A model generated the notes under the pieces. The model did no database searches and was not told the DNA's origin. It saw only the letters and a program-made list of their open reading frames with translations. The position numbers and the translations under genes are program-made. A stretch of 64,000 bases of DNA from Patagioenas fasciata (Eukaryota; Chordata; Aves; Columbiformes; Columbidae), in the NCBI RefSeq assembly GCF_037038585.1, contig NC_092524.1, positions 41,488,001-41,552,000 of the forward strand, read 5' to 3'. Shown in pieces: positions 11,669 through 23,805 of this stretch. Numbering within the stretch: the stretch's first letter is position 1; each line of letters begins with the position of its first letter.

Positions 11669-14660
11669 ACAGAATCACAGAATGTTAGGGATTGGAAGGA
11701 ACCTCAAAATATCATTTAGTCCAATCCCCCTGCCGGAGGAGGAGCATGTAGATGAGGTTACACAGGAATGTGTCTAGGTGGGTTTTGAATGTCTTCAAAG
11801 AAGGAGACTCCACAACCCCCTGGGCAGCCTGTTTTAGTGTTCTGATACCCTCACAGAGAAGAAGTTTCTTCTCAAATTTAAGTGGAACCTCTGGTGTTCC
11901 AGTTTGCACAAATTACCCCTTGTTTTACCATTAGCTGTCACTGAGAAGAGCCTGGCTCCATCCTCGTGACACTCATCCTTTACATATTTGTAAACATTAA
12001 TAAGGTCACCCCTCAGTCTCCTCCAAACTAAAGAGACCCAGCTCCCTCAGCCTTTCCTCATAAGGAAGATGCTCCACTCCCTTGAGCATCTTTGTTGCTA
12101 TGTGCTGGACTCTCTCAAGCAGTTCCCTGTCCTTCTTGAACTGAGGGCCCCAGAACTGGACACAATATTCCAGACGTGGTCTCACCAGGGCAGAGTAGAG
12201 GGGGAGGAGAACCTCCCTCGACCTACCAACCACCCTCTTCTAATACACCCCAGAATGCCATTGGCCTTCCTGGCCACAAGGGCACAGTGCTGGCTCATGG
12301 GCATCCTGCTGTCCACCAGGATCCCCAGGTCCCTTTCCCCTACACTGCTCTCTAATTGGTCATTCCCCAGTTTATACTGGAACCTGGGGTTGTTCCTACC
12401 CAGATGCAACACTCTACACTTTCCCTTGTTATATTTCATTAAATTTTTCCCTGCCCAACTCTCCAGCCTGTCCAGGTCCCGCTGGATGGCAGCACAGCCT
12501 TCTGGCGTGTCAGCCACTCCTCCCATCTTGGTGTCATCAGCAAACTTGCTGATAGTACACTCTATTCCCTCATCCAAATCATTGATGAATATATTGAATA
12601 AAACTGGCCCCAGTACTGACCCTTGAGGCACTCCACTAGATACAGGCCTCCAGCTAGACTCTGCCCCACTGACCATGACTCTCTGGCTTCTTTCCTTCAG
12701 CCAATTCACAGTCCACCTCACTACCCAATCACCCAGACTGCACTCCCTCAGTTTAGCTGTAAGGATGCTCTGGGAGACTGTGTCAAATGCTTTACTGAAG
12801 TCAAGGTAGACCACATCCATCGGTCTGCCATCATCCATCCACCTCATTATGTCCTTATAAAAGGTTATGAGGTTGCTCAAGCACGACTTCCCCTTGGCGA
12901 AGCCATGTTAACTGCCCCTAATACCCTCTTATCCTTGATATGCCTTGAGATGGCACCAATGTTAAGTTGTTCCATCACTTTCCCAGGGATGGAGGTGAGG
13001 CTGACCAGTCTATAGTTACCCACATCCTCCTTCTTGCCCTTTTTGAAGATTGGAGGGACACTTGCTTTCCTCCAGTCCTCAGGCACCTCTCCCATTTCCT
13101 AAGACTTGGCAAAGATGATGGAGAGTGTTCTAGCAATGACTTCAGCCAGCTCCCTAAGCACCCGTGCATGCATCCCATCTGGACATATGGATTTATGGAC
13201 GTCCAGATTGCCTAATTGCTCCCTAACCCAGTCCTCATCAGCCCAGGCAGACTCCTCCATTGTCCTGTCTTCCTCTGGGGCCTCAGCGGTACGGGGCTCC
13301 TCAGGACGGCTTCTGGCAGAGTAGACAGATACAAAGAAGGCATTCAGTAACTTTGCCTTCTCTCTATCTTCTGTCACCAGGGCACCCACCTTATTAATCA
13401 GTGGACCTACATTGCATCTGGTGTTAGTTTTATCTGCCACATATTTGAAAAAGCTCCTTCTGTTGTCCTTTACCCCTCTCGACAGGTTTAATTCTAAGGA
13501 GGCCTTAGCTTTCCTAGTTGCCTCTCTACACCCTCTGACAACAGCTTTATATTCTTCCCAAGTGGTCAGCCCCTCCTTCCATGATCTGTAAACTCTCCTC
13601 TTCCACTTGAGATTACCCAGCAGTTCCCTATTTAACCACACAGGTCTCCTGGCTCCCTTCCTTGACTATGTGTCTAGGATCCTATGTGTCAGGATGCTCT
13701 GGTCTCGTGCCCAGTAGAAACAGTCCCTGAACACTAACCAACTATCTTGGGCCCCTCTACCTCCAAGCAGCCTTGCCCACGGGATTTTCCCTAGCAATTG
13801 TTTGAAAATGCCAAAGTTCGGCCTGCTGAAGTCCAGGGTTGCAATTCTGCTTGCTGTTCTGTTCCTGCCACACAAGATCCTGAGCTCCACCATTTCATGG
13901 TCGCTGCAACCAAGGCAGCCCTCCACCTCTACTGCTTCAGCCAGATCCTCCATGTTAGTGAGGAAGAGATCCAGCAGTGCTCCTCTCCTAGTCAGCTTCT
14001 CCACCATTTGTATCAGCAAGTTATCAGCAATGCACTGGAGGAACCTCCTGGACCATGGCTGGCTGGCTGAGTAGTCCTTCCAGCAGACATCAGGGAAGTT
14101 AAAATCACCCATGACAACCAGGGCCTGTGACTGTGAGGCTGCTCTCAGCTGTCTGTAGAAGGCCTCATCAACTTCCTCACCCTGATCTGGTGACCTGTAA
14201 TAGACACCCAAAACAGTATCACCCCTACCAGCCTGCCCCTTAATTCTCACCCACAGACTCTCAACTCTTTCCTCATCTGCCTCTGGACAGTACTCAATAC
14301 ATTGTAGTTGCTCTCTCACTTAAAGAGCAACTCCACCACTACGCCTGGCTGGCCTGTCTTTTCTGAAAAGGACATAGCCATCCATGACCACATTCCAGTC
14401 ATGTGAGCTGTCCCACCATGTCTCTGCAATTGCCACCAGGTCATAATCACCTGACCAAACACAAGTTTCTAACTCCTCCTGCTTATTCCCCATGCTGCAC
14501 ACATTGGTGTACAGGCATTTCAGAGAGCAAGCTGAGCACACCCTGGGGGCATGGGAGGCCTCCCAGTCTTTATCAGTTCTAGAGTGCTGCTCCACTGGTG
14601 CAAGCCCAGCTACAACCCAAGCCCAACGCCAGTCCCTGCATAGGACAACCCCAAAATTCT
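11669..14660 (-). mobile_element. CR1 LINE, about 3 kb, 5'-truncated
   Basis: A CR1 non-LTR retrotransposon on the minus strand. Its 3' end is at about 11669, with ACAGAATCACAGAAT as the reverse complement of the CR1 octamers, and recognisable sequence continues to about 14660. It holds most of ORF2 (endonuclease plus reverse transcriptase) but no recognisable ORF1 (RNA-binding protein) or 5' promoter. A full CR1 is about 4.5 kb, so the copy lacks its 5' third, as expected from incomplete reverse transcription. It is the longest retroelement in the window. Its GC content is higher than the surrounding DNA. Long open frames appear on the opposite strand (for example 12069-12626) only because the element is GC-richer and CR1-derived; they are shadows. 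Confidence 0.95.
11712..14595 (-). pseudogene. CR1 ORF2 (endonuclease-reverse transcriptase), inactivated
   Basis: In life this protein nicks DNA and copies CR1 RNA at the target. From the N terminus: the endonuclease has LYTNVCSMGNKQEELE, IAETWWD (catalytic Glu), GVYYRSPDQGEE, VVMGDFNFPDVCW and GCSDHEMVEL (the SDH motif). A linker follows, then the reverse transcriptase with [22 protein letters not shown] (motif A), [14 protein letters not shown] (motif B), SKFADDTKM (the FADD catalytic motif C) and [20 protein letters not shown] in the thumb region. In-frame stops lie at 14320-14322 (TAA), 13666-13668 (TAG) and 13099-13101 (TAG, where family members usually have Trp). Frameshifts lie near 12905 (one base lost), 12234, about 12010 and about 11818, with another TAA at 11833-11835. 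Catalytic residues are largely intact, so decay is by scattered mutations. The copy cannot make a full protein. Confidence 0.93.
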
Positions 14661-17440
14661 GGTAATGCCTATGATTAGAACAGCATCAGCTACAGTAAAT
14701 GATTCCTAAAACTGTTACCCACTGTCACAAATAGGAGCAGAAGTTTTCTCACATTTACCTGTGTAGTGCATATTGAGCCTAAGGAAGCAGGAGAGAACAC
14801 TGTCGTCCCAGGTAATTTGCCTGCGAAGTGAAAGTTTTGTTGGCCATTACGCACTATGACTGAGTTGGGAACCAGAGGCATGTTGGTTTCTGTGGAGTTC
14901 CAGCTGGCAGGGTATAGACCTTCCAGGCCTAGTGAACACTTAGGACAGAGGTGTCCAAAGTATGCCTTGCCATCGCTGATAATTTTACAACAATTATATC
15001 AAATCTATTGTTCATGTTCATGTGGTTTCCATGTTTCTGTACTGTTGAAATTTCAATCTGCTGTTGTTTATTTTCGTACCAGTTTGGAACTTTTGTATCA
15101 ATAGGCAGGGTTCTCATTTTTCATCTTTGGTAGCAGAATGAGAGCAAATGAACTTTTCAGATTAAATTTTTAGTGATTTTGTGGATGGTAAAACCATATG
15201 TTTGAAAAAGAATGCAAGAGAGTATTGTGGAAGAGAACCCTCAACCAAGGGCAATGCTATTCCTGAAGGGGACTTTCATATGTAACACATACCAAGTATT
15301 AGAAAGGACTCAGAATTCCCCATTTCAATTACTTTTATGGAATGTCTGGAAGGATTTTAGAAAACAATTTTGTATATAGTTTAAGACAAGACACAGATCC
15401 CACCTGAATGAATATAACATTTAATAAGGTAAGCTAAAGAATATCACAACTCCCTATTAGTCTAACAAATGAATTTACATCCACTGCTGCTGAGATAAAA
15501 TCTACAAGCTTCTAGATTTCCACAGATATTACACATTCAATAACTGGCACAGGGAAGTATTTTAATATCGTCCCATTAAATCAATAGAAAACACAGATTT
15601 TACATTAAAATGGTGTTAGACATCTGCTAGCATGAGTGAAGCAAGTATTTGGCATAGGGGGTTAAAATGAGATGACCTGGGAAAATAAAAAAAAAAGAAT
15701 TTAGAAATCCTGGATCGAATTAATTTCTGTAATACTTCCATTAAAATTGAACTACATGTTTGGAGTAGGTTTCATTTTATGTAAATCAACTATGAAAATA
15801 CAGAGTTCATTGTAAATAAAGAGGAATAAATAATATTGAATGTATATAAATTAGTAATATGCTCTCCCGTTAAATTGATTTCAGTCCTGGTCATCTTATC
15901 TCAAAAAAGGTTACATCAATAATAGAAAGCATTTCAAAAAACATTACCAGAGAAATGTAAATGGCTTGGCATATTGAGTAATGTGAAAGATCAGCAGTTT
16001 CATAAAGTGAAGAAGGAAAGAGGAAAATACACAGAACAAGCTGAATGACTACGTCATAGATATTCCACCTAGGGAACACATTGCTGTGGGATACTACTAA
16101 TGTCTAATAGATTTCAGATTTGGAAGTTGTATAAATTTTCATGTTAACGAACATAAATCAGCACAGAGAAAGTTAAGAAAAAGTACTTTTCCTCTAGGTA
16201 GATTGTTTCAGGTGTGTTTACTGTGGAGCCCTTTGTGACTTCCCTTGATAATATGCATGACTGTGTTTTATTAAGTAAAGCTCAGAATATTCTTCTGAAG
16301 TATAGCTAAGTACAAGCTTGATTTTTGCACCAGTATATTTCTTCCTTTCCATTTGTGATCTCTCTGCCTTTGGAATCATGAAAGCAAGAAATTTGCTGGG
16401 TTTTCCTGCTTGTTTTTTGGTTTTGCTTTTGTTTTGTTTTTTTCCTGTTTAGGTATTCCTTTTGTGTGTTCATTGTAACACACAGAGTAATAATAATATC
16501 TTCTTATTGAAAAACAGGAGGAAATGCATTGCAAAATACTCTAATATTTCTCTTAAGGTCCTTCATATTGGGCTTCCACCACTCTCAACCCTTCCATATT
16601 TACCATGTCTTAAATAGAGAAGTAATTTATTGTCACCAGAAACAGTATTCTTAGTAAGGCACCATGAACAATTGCTGTCACCATTCAGAGATGTATCTCA
16701 TATTCTGAGAACTAGTTCTAACAAAAACATCCTTTGTTCTCAAGAAAGCACACATAAGATCAAAGTATTAGCAAGGCTACCGTAGCTCATCTCAGCTATA
16801 ACATATTCTGTATGTCTAAAATGATTATGATATTTTATTTATGTAAACACCATTTTAAAACTTCCAGATGAGTGTTAATCAGTTATTATAGTGTTTCACA
16901 AGATCTTCTTAGCAGAGAAACCTCTCTCTGCTGTTAGATAAAGCAAGATTTTTCAAATATATTTATTCCTCAGTGATAGTGGTGCGTTCCAAAGGAGCAG
17001 TTATCCCAAAAATCACTGACAAATCACAATCTTGGGGTAAGTTGTATGGTACTATTGGGATATTTGAAATTCATCACACTCCCTTTTAGGTTTACTAACG
17101 TTGATGTTAATCCATGAGTAGGATGTCCTTCAGTGAATGAAATCTATTTTTACAGCTGTTTTAAAATTGATTGGATTGCAGGCACGCCTACTGAAATCAC
17201 TCAACCAACTGAAGAAACAGAATGAGATTTGGATTATAGGGTTTCAGATAATACCAAGTCCCTTCTGAAAGGTATGTTATTTCTTCTCTTTGTTCTGCTT
17301 TTGGAAAAGTATAGCTGTGGGTTGGTGTTTTTTCTCAACTGTATAGGTCACAGGAATTACAAAGATTTCCAAAGCAAAATCACAGTCTGTGTTCCAAATA
17401 AAGCTAATCCAAGGCAGACTGTTTTGCAAAGGTATTTAGT
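14661..17440. other. AT-rich non-coding stretch
   Basis: No gene or repeat family is recognised. It includes T-rich low-complexity sequence near 16410-16445 (TTTTGGTTTTGCTTTTG). Open frames are all below about 85 codons and look random. Confidence 0.5.
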
Positions 17441-17530
17441 ATGTTATGTTATGTTATGTTATGTTATGTTATGTTATGTTATGTTATGTTATGTTATGTT
17501 ATGTTATGTTATGTTATGTTATGTTATGTT
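17441..17530. repeat. Microsatellite (ATGTT)18
   Basis: Eighteen perfect tandem copies of the pentanucleotide ATGTT, 90 bp. Because 5 and 3 share no factor, all three forward frames encode the same five-residue cycle (Y-V-M-L-C). This creates a 117-codon open frame (17229-17582) that should not be taken for a gene. Perfect purity suggests recent expansion and likely length polymorphism. Confidence 0.97.
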
Positions 17531-18480
17531 ATATATGATCATCATTAGTGTTCTTTCATGGACACAGGAAGGTGTCCTCTAGTTATCTGTTTAAAACAAT
17601 TCAAATATTTCAATTTTGATTATTATTTAACCATACGATTGGTTAGCAAAGTTCTTACAATGTATCTCACTACACAATATATTACACAACCATTAAGGGT
17701 AGAAACCATTTTTGTCAAAGCGACAACCAAACCTGGTTCCTTACAGCAGGTATTGAAAGGCTGCTGCCCTGCTAACCAAATTCTTTTAAGTCAGTCAGTC
17801 CTAGGAAAAGCCACTAATTCAAAGGATTTCAGCATGCACATCTTCATAAGCTGAAGGTGTAGAAAATAGCGATGCCATAGAGAAAACTAGCTGTCTACAG
17901 CTGTGAAGTCTACTTAAAAACCTGTCATTTTTCTTTTAGAAACCTTGAGATCTACTCCTTGGTTACCTATGAACTGTTAAGATACTTATGTTGATTTCAT
18001 TGAAGATTTTCATACACTCACCTTTCCAGGGAAGCCTTTTTTTTTTGCAGGAAAAGCTGCATGAACAAGCTGAAAAGAGTACATTTCTAGTATCAACAAA
18101 TATATGACTTTAACTGCATTTTTCTACTAAAATAATGCTCATTCATTTGAAATAATTGCATTCATTTACATTCTGTAACTTTTGTATGTTAAAATATATT
18201 GACTGAATATATCCATAGTAATGCTGAAAAAAAAATGTAAACTTTTTGTATGTAAATATAATAAGAGAGGTAATTTATCTTGACCTCATCAGGCTCTTAG
18301 CACTGTCCACCATAAAAAGAAAATAAAGGTACAGTGACAGAGTTACAACAAGCAAACTCAAAACCCTTCCACATTATCTAACTAGAATGATACTTCAGTA
18401 CAGGTTTCACAATGATCTCTCCTGTGTTTGGTTCAGTGTTCTTATTATTGATTTGTATCATGGAATAGAAAACAAACATG
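17531..18480. other. AT-rich non-coding stretch
   Basis: Contains a short TA-rich tail of the microsatellite and a 98-codon open frame (17558-17854 +) without family motifs. No repeat family or RNA gene is recognised. Confidence 0.45.
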
Positions 18481-19120
18481 ACATTTGAAGATGACACAAC
18501 TTAGGAGAAATTGCAAGTATATTGAAAACTGCATTAAACTGTATTAAAAAGTTCTTAATAAACTGGAAAGGTGATGCTGAAAAGAGACTACTGCTCAGTA
18601 GGGACAAGTGTCAAAGTTCAGCTATACAGACACAGCATGGGCAGTAACAGGTGAGGGGGGAGTTCTGCAGCACACAATCTGAAACAACAAGTCTCACACC
18701 TTGTTGTTCAAGGCATGTTGAATTTTCTTTTGGTCCACTTGATGTCAGCTGGACAACTTCATCCAGTCTTGGAAAATGCTACTTACAAAAAGTTGTGCAC
18801 ATCTGGACAGAGTCCAGAAAAAGGAACTAAAACAGACAAAGATCTGGAAAACATGACATATTATTACAGGTTGGAAGAAAGTAGCTAAAAAAAGCTGAGA
18901 GAAGGCAGCAAGGAAGGGAATATGCTATTAACCTGCCCTGTGCTGGATATGACGAGAAATAATAGCCTAAAATTGCAGGAAACAAGTTTTAAACTATACA
19001 TTACAAGCGACCATGTAAATAGAATGCATAATAACATACAGGCATAGATAAATTCAGCAGATTGTAGAATTGCCACTAGATACATGAACCTTAAAGACAG
19101 GTTGGGTGGCTTTGTGCACC
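18481..19120 (+). mobile_element. Ancient CR1 fragment
   Basis: A strongly diverged plus-strand CR1. It starts at the reverse transcriptase catalytic region: ACATTTGAAGATGACACAAC encodes T-F-E-D-D-T-T, a decayed form of the K-F-A-D-D-T-K signature. Downstream landmarks are the ATCTGGACAGAGTCCAGAAA text (about 18800), GGATATGACGAGAAATAATAG followed by AAATTGCAGGAAAC (18944-18984), and AAAGACAGGTTGGGTGGCTT near the end. They occur in the order expected for CR1 and resemble the older CR1 lineages also found in turtles and crocodilians. The reading frame is broken throughout and the 3' octamers are eroded. It is clearly older than the CR1 copies at 4.0, 11.7 and 20.2 kb. Confidence 0.72.
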
Positions 19121-20195
19121 CTAAGCTCAGCGTCTCCCTGAAGTCAGTTTGTTATCACCCAGTCTTAATTGGAAAACAATGAAGAGACAAAATCTTAATC
19201 AAAAGCAAGCATTAATCCTATTTGAATATGTTTGATTGTCAATTTACACATTTACATGAAATGTAACGTACAATTTATCTTGATAAATATGAAGATATCA
19301 ATGACTAAGCATGGCTTTAGTATGTAGGAAAGAGAATTTTCCTTTTTGGTTTGTCAATGATTCACCTCTGACCAGCACAGAGTATTTCAGCAGGTTATAA
19401 AGGCATCTAAACATGCCCAGAAGACCTTGGCATTTTCAAAGCTGGGAAGATAAGGCAATGGAGTGATGAAAGGAAACTTTTCACCACTGAATTAATATTA
19501 ACAAAAACAGAAAGAGTGGGAGGGAGGGGGATTTTGAATATGAATAGCTCTCAAAGATAGCCTTCTATAAAAATAAGTATGACTCCACGCTGACAGATTC
19601 CTTTCCACTAGTACAACTTGAAGATGCAGGGTTGTACATCAGCCAGAAACCATGAAGTATGTCTTAGCTTGACAGCAAGATACAAATAGGGTGAGAAAAA
19701 CTTTTGGAACTTATTAATTACCAGATAGAGTTATAGTCAGCTTTCCATTTCTGTACTATTGTCTTAATACTTGTATTATAGTAGTTGTTTATTTTTATTT
19801 TGTAAATGAATACATTCATTTCACCATCGTCTCAAGCCAGGTGAATTTAGTTATTCTATGACAAAAGATTTATTCCATTCTGAAGTATGCACTGAACCTG
19901 CAGACAGGCATATCAAGCACTCTAGAATTTCCCAGCCCATTATTAGAAGCTGACATTGTCTCTGCTCAAACTTGAGAACCTATAATGTGGGGATTTACAA
20001 TTAAAAGATTTTCGATGTCAACGAAACAAATTGTTTGGAATGTGTTGGACCATCTTTAAATCCAATTCTAAAGCCTTTTGGGACCAGATTTCATAAGATA
20101 CATCAGGAATAACTGAGATACAGTTCATTCTGTTTTGCAAGGGAGGGTAGATTACATGATTTCTCATGGTCCATTATTTTCCACAAAAGGGACAT
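19121..20195. other. AT-rich non-coding stretch
   Basis: No gene or repeat family recognised. It has a short G-rich patch near 19516-19530. Confidence 0.45.
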
Positions 20196-20660
20196 GGACC
20201 TGTTGGAATAAGTCCACAGGAGGCCATGAAGACAATCAGAGGACTGGGGCACCTCTTCTATGAAGATCAGCTGAGAGAGTCCAGGTTTTTTCATCCTGGA
20301 GAAGAGAAGGCTCAAGGGAGACCTTATAGTAGCCTTCTAGTACCTAAGAGGGCCTACAAGAATGCTGGAGACTTTTTACAAAGCCGTGTAGTCAAATGAC
20401 AAGGGGTAATGGCTTTAAACTGAAAGAGGGTAGATTTAGATTAGATATAAGGGAGAAATCCTTCACCCATGAGGATGGTGAGGTGTTATAAGAGTTTGCC
20501 CAGGGAAGTTTTGGATGCCTTATCCCTGGAAGTGTTCAAGACCAGGTTAGATTGGGCTTTGAGCAACCTGGTCTAGTGGAAAGTGTCCCTGCCCATGGCA
20601 GGAGGGTTGGAACCAGAGCTTTAAGGTCCCTTCCACCCAAAGCATTCTATGATTCTATGA
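20196..20660 (+). mobile_element. CR1 LINE, 3' fragment with intact octamer tail
   Basis: A plus-strand CR1 of about 465 bp. It begins at GGACCTGTTGGAATAAGTCC in the ORF2 C-terminal region, continues through CTGGAGAAGAGAAGGCTC, TGACAAGGGGTAATGGC and TTCAAGACCAGGTTAGAT, and ends with two perfect ATTCTATG octamers (20644-20659). The ORF2 frame is interrupted. The sequence matches a different CR1 subfamily from the copy at 11.7 kb: its 3' UTR has TTGGAACCAGAGCTTTAAGGTCCC rather than the GTTAGGGATTGGAAGG type. Confidence 0.94.
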
Positions 20661-21090
20661 CAGAGATTACCTTTAATCCAGTTAACATAGGCAGTAAGAG
20701 CAATGAAGACCTCACAGTCTTTTTAGAGATGTACAGGGTTTCTGGCATGCAGGATGCATGATCTCAGGCTCCATTATTTTAATGTGCCATTTCCTGATCT
20801 TCTGCCTCTATCATGCTTTTTTTTCTCTGAAGTCCACAACATTTAACACATGAACCTCAATGGAAACCTTTCTACTATTTTCCATCACATATATTTGAAG
20901 ATCCTTACTATGTGCCTGATACAGCCCAAATTCAACCGAATTATCGCATATTAGTAAATTTGCATGATTAGCTGAACTGTGATTGCTGTCTCTGTGGATG
21001 TCCCTAATCTGCAGAAAGTGAAAGAAAATATGACATAGCTTAAGTTGAAATGAGAAATGAGAAAAAGTAACAAAACATTTCCAGGAGAAC

Positions 21091-21144
21091 AAAAAAAAAA
21101 AAAAAAAAAAGAAAAGAAAAAAAGAAAAAAAAAAGAGAAAAAGA
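21091..21144. repeat. A-rich tract (A20 then AAAAG-type)
   Basis: Twenty A residues followed by a GAAAAGAAAA-type purine tract. It gives rise to a poly-Phe minus-strand frame (20811-21182), which is an artefact of composition. Confidence 0.9.
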
Positions 21145-21468
21145 TTGCTGGGAAAATAATGGGTATTGCACTTTATAACCACTCTTTGTATGTTTTGGTC
21201 TTTGTTTTTATTTTCTGAACTATTTCATAAAGATAACTGAGAAACTAATTGATATCCTTGTAAAAGATTTAGAAATCTGTGTAAGAAAATACAGACATTG
21301 AAAAGAATTTAAGTAGAGTCTTTTTATTAATAGCACACTCAGTTACCATAGCTCAGCTGGCATACTTTTACTTCTACTGTGGTCTCTTTATTTTTAGTCC
21401 AAGGCTTTAGTATCTTAAGCCAGACCTTGCAGTACTGAACGAAACAACTCAATAAAACTAATTTGGAT

Positions 21469-21502
21469 ACAATACCCAGAACTGTACAATACCCAGAACT
21501 GG
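21469..21502. repeat. 17-bp direct tandem duplication
   Basis: ACAATACCCAGAACTGT (21469-21485) is followed directly by ACAATACCCAGAACTGG (21486-21502), one mismatch in 17. A simple small tandem duplication, probably recent given the near identity. Confidence 0.85.
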
Positions 21503-23805
21503 TACTTAGTGCAATATCCAGTGTTGGTGACAGGCTGTCTGGAGCCCTGCCAATGCTGATTTAGCAGTAAATGCCAACTCAGTGAGTCAGAAACAGTTTT
21601 TAGATGTGCTATCTCAATTGTGCAAGGTTGCTCAGAAAACCCTTTCAATTTCCAGGCAAAATAATTGCTGTGTTTCCAATCTACTTTCCTTAGAAGAAAG
21701 GAACAAAGGAAAAGAGAAGCATCAATAGAATGGCTTTTACTATCAAATTTGTGACCTGCTTTGGAAGGTCACCACTTTGAAAATATTCCACTCTAAGTGA
21801 ATATTTAGGTCATGTGATAGTGGGTGCAGCTTTCTGTCATTCAAGTATGCAAGAGAAAAATAGTAATGGAAAAGAATAAGTGCTATGAAACAGAAGGAAT
21901 AAAGGTTAAAAAAAGTCACTTGCTTAGGAAAAAAATAGTTTAGCAAAGATTCAGGAATGCACGTGTGTGGTTCTATATAAATTTAGCCCACATAACATAT
22001 GTGAAAGCAAAAGAGAAAGACAGAACACAGGTATGATCTTTTTAAACATGTCTTTAATGAAATTATCTGGTACCAGTTTAGTTGTTGGGATAATACTTTC
22101 CCTCGAGTATAGAACGGGTTTGTAGAAAATGCCAGTTTCAGACCAATTCCTGTAGAGTTTCTCTGTTCAGCTCACTATGAAAAATGAAAATGGCATTTTT
22201 ATAAAAACAAGCCAAAATAGTTATTTGTCATTTGCCTAGAACAGCATCATTATTGACTGGCTGAATAAACAGCAAATGGAAACCAGAAACCAACTGGAAT
22301 AGGCTTATCTTACTTGATTTTTTAAAAAATGTAATAAAACTGGATAAGATAAAATGTATGTTATAACAGTTACTGAAATCAGTAATCATCACTTACTGAG
22401 TACCTGTGACAAGACTGGTACAGCATAAAAGAAAGAAAACTTGCCATCTATTCAGATGTCAATATGAGGAAATTACAAGCCCAGTAAGACAAACAACAAC
22501 ACTCAAACTCATGTTCCCTACCCCAAAATCTAGTCACAATAGCTGCAATAAGTGATTGGAAAAATAAATTCTCCATTCCTAGGCATTGAATGAATGACCA
22601 TCCTGCTTAGCAACACTATTTATTCCCAATGGGTGAAGGACCTCCTTGTATTGCCACCTGTTCTTCTCATGTGACAAATGACCCTTTGTTCCAACGGCTT
22701 TAAGAGTCATGTAACTTTCTGCTAATTTTAACCTCTGTAAAATCCCTCTCTGAATTTTTGGACCAGTCTTTTTCTTTCCTACTTCCCCCACAAAGCTGGC
22801 TGACCTTCCCATCAGAATTCCTTCTTGATGAGTTTACTTTTGCTGTTTTCTTTTATTTTGTGTCTCACCTTTGGATAATAACAAGCAGGCCTCTGTAGCT
22901 AAAGCCTAACTTATGCCATTCTAATCACTTGAAACACTGAAGAACAGTTTCCTTTATTTGCTTCGAGACACTATTTGCCTTCCATGCTACTCCAAAAGGA
23001 AATACTCAAGAGTTCTTAAAAGCTGATGAGGTGCTTATGATAAACACTTACATGATAAAATTAAAAGGAAAAAAATAAAGAGGTTTGGTTTTTATTTCGG
23101 TTTTTTTTAATACTGACCTCACTTCCTCCTTAAATATGGTGCACTATAAAAACTGAAGTAAACAAATGCAAGGGGAACTTTTTTTTTAGGTTTAAAATTA
23201 TTTCATCACTGTTAATGGAAACAAGCCATTTTAACAAAATCATAGATTTAAATTAAATTTCAATATATTTTAAATCCAAAGCAATGTCAATGCAAGTAGG
23301 CACTGTTAAAGGCTTAAGCCTCTCCTTTAAAATACCTGTATTGAAAGACACATGCAAAAACTGTAAGTCCAAAAAATGTTAAAAATCATGAAATTAAATA
23401 TATCTTCAAGTTGAAAAACTTGACTTAAAAGCTGAATTTGCAAGTGTCCATGTAATCTGTTGACTACAGGCTTGATGTTTGTAAACCACAATCCCATGTT
23501 GAAAAAATTAGCTCATGATAGACCCTAAACTCCTCTGAGAGAAATGTAGCCATCTGAGAAATGTGGCAGGTGTCATTGCAAAACGTTGCATCATAGAATT
23601 AAATTGTAAGTGTCACAGTGACAGATTTGTGGTCTGGCGTTCTGTACAGATCATCTACTGAGCTGTGGAAATATATAATGGGACAGAGAGTACTATGACC
23701 TCTCTGCAGGATGGAAAGCAGTTTCCTCTTGGCAGGGCAAAAACTTTGGAACAAAAGAGATGAACAATTGAGACTTCATTTCAGAATTATATGTGTCTTC
23801 ACCCA

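Larger units (their letters stand above)
20661..23805. other. AT-rich non-coding stretch
   Basis: Contains the A-rich tract at 21091-21144 and a 17-bp tandem duplication at 21469-21502. Open frames are short and lack motifs. No gene, tRNA or CpG cluster is recognised. Confidence 0.5.

Noticed and set aside
12069..12626. 185-codon plus-strand frame, the second longest in the window
   Set aside because: It is antisense to the reverse transcriptase of the minus-strand CR1 and has no protein-like family features. The opposite strand explains the sequence fully.
17229..17582. 117-codon plus-strand frame with a repetitive YVMLC tail
   Set aside because: The repetitive part is the (ATGTT)18 microsatellite, which is open in every forward frame.
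20811..21182. 123-codon minus-strand frame with a Phe-rich stretch
   Set aside because: The Phe stretch is the translation of an A-rich tract and the rest has no motif.
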